DNA of 64,000 nucleotides from Pseudoxanthomonas broegbernensis (lineage in GTDB: Bacteria > Pseudomonadota > Gammaproteobacteria > Xanthomonadales > Xanthomonadaceae): assembly GCF_014202435.1 (NCBI RefSeq), contig NZ_JACHGU010000004.1, positions 1 to 64,000 of the forward strand, written 5' to 3'. The notes below the pieces were generated by a model, which made no database searches, had not been told where the DNA came from, and worked only from the letters and a program-made list of their open reading frames with translations. Shown here piece after piece: positions 63,565 through 64,000 of this stretch (position 1 is the first letter of the stretch; each line of letters begins with the position of its first letter). The translations under genes and the position numbers were made by a program.

Positions 63565-64000
63565 ATGCCCCTGACCGACCACGGCTCCGTCCGCCGGCAC
63601 CAGTTCCACGAACGCCTCGGCGTCCTCCACGGCAACCACCTGCACCGCACCCTCAAGGAACGCTTCCCGGCCGCCTTCAACACCCGCTGGACCCGCCGCC
63701 ACTGGCTGCATGCCAGCCTGTTCGCCACCGTGGGCGCGCTGCTGGCCACCATCGTCCCGGGCTTCTCCTCGCAACTGCAGCCGGCCCTGCCGCTGCACGC
63801 CACCCTGCCGCTGAGCCTGCCGCCGCAGACCGTGCGGCCGCCACTCGCCAGCCAGCCCGGCCAGCCGTGGGACGTGCTCCAGGTGCAGCCGGGCCAGACC
63901 CTGGGCGGCCTGTTCCAGTCCATGGGCGTGCCCGCCGAGACCATGCACCGCATCCTCGAACAGCCGGGCAACCGCGAGACGCTGACCCGGTTGCGCCCCG
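63565..64000 (+). CDS. M23-type murein endopeptidase, N-terminal part, runs off the right edge
   Basis: An open plus-strand frame begins at ATG 63565 with AAGGA ten bases upstream and is still open at 64000 (145 codons). It has a polar N-terminus, one helix (LHASLFATVGALLATIVPGF) and then WDVLQVQPGQTLGGLFQSMGVPAETMHRIL. This is the LysM-like/OapA segment that precedes the peptidase domain in MepM/YebA-type M23 endopeptidases. The peptidase domain itself lies outside the window. Position divergent from tyrS is the usual arrangement for this gene in xanthomonads. A GTG at 63547 is an alternative start. Confidence 0.75.
   Translation, partial: MPLTDHGSVRRHQFHERLGVLHGNHLHRTLKERFPAAFNTRWTRRHWLHASLFATVGALLATIVPGFSSQLQPALPLHATLPLSLPPQTVRPPLASQPGQPWDVLQVQPGQTLGGLFQSMGVPAETMHRILEQPGNRETLTRLRP

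Overview
This 64-kb window is a GC-rich chromosomal segment from a gammaproteobacterium of the Xanthomonadaceae/Lysobacteraceae, most like Pseudoxanthomonas, Lysobacter or Xanthomonas. The assignment rests on the very high GC3, the xanthomonad-type GlcNAc (nag) locus with paired glucokinase and TonB-dependent receptor genes, the order of the aa3-type cytochrome oxidase genes, and a family of short palindromic repeats. No database search was possible, so family calls rest on motifs and gene order. No rRNA, tRNA or CRISPR array was recognised.

Layout. 1-0.54 kb: edge of an IS5-like element and a small unrecognised gene. 0.8-5.8 kb: a GGDEF/EAL signalling protein, a TauE/SafE exporter and an Slt-type lytic transglycosylase. 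6.3-13.3 kb is the accessory island. It holds a truncated YD/Rhs-type surface protein, an intact IS3-family element, the tail of a second IS3 transposase, and a convergent 1,039-aa Rhs protein. The Rhs protein ends in an Ala/Gly-rich variable tail and is followed 15 bases later by a 64-residue two-helix membrane protein, a candidate toxin-immunity pair. 13.6-16.7 kb: cca and a secreted GH43 glycosidase.

16.7-36.1 kb is the GlcNAc/chito-oligosaccharide locus. One operon (minus strand) runs nagP-nagQ-nagB-II-nagA-nagX. Two plus-strand modules each pair a glucokinase with a TonB-dependent receptor, and two GH20 hexosaminidases follow. The proposed flow is receptor uptake across the outer membrane, trimming by the hexosaminidases, NagP import, phosphorylation by the kinases, then NagA and NagB-II to fructose-6-phosphate. 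Three copies of a palindrome (TGACA-4 nt-TGTCA type) lie in front of the three transcription units and are the likely NagQ operators.

36.2-46.4 kb is housekeeping: VanZ-like protein, MidA-type methyltransferase, pteridine reductase, folK, an MscS-type channel, folB and tsaD, then divergently rpsU, yqeY, yihY and dnaG. 46.4-47.6 kb: a yybP-ykoY manganese riboswitch in front of a TerC-family exporter. 47.8-56.5 kb: a complete aa3 oxidase cluster (DUF2244, ctaC, ctaD, a 43-codon small gene, ctaG, ctaE, SURF1, a thioredoxin-like protein, ctaA, ctaB). 56.8-60.9 kb: a PAS-AraC regulator and bifunctional putA. 61-64 kb: a membrane diguanylate cyclase, tyrS, and the start of an M23 peptidase running off the right edge.
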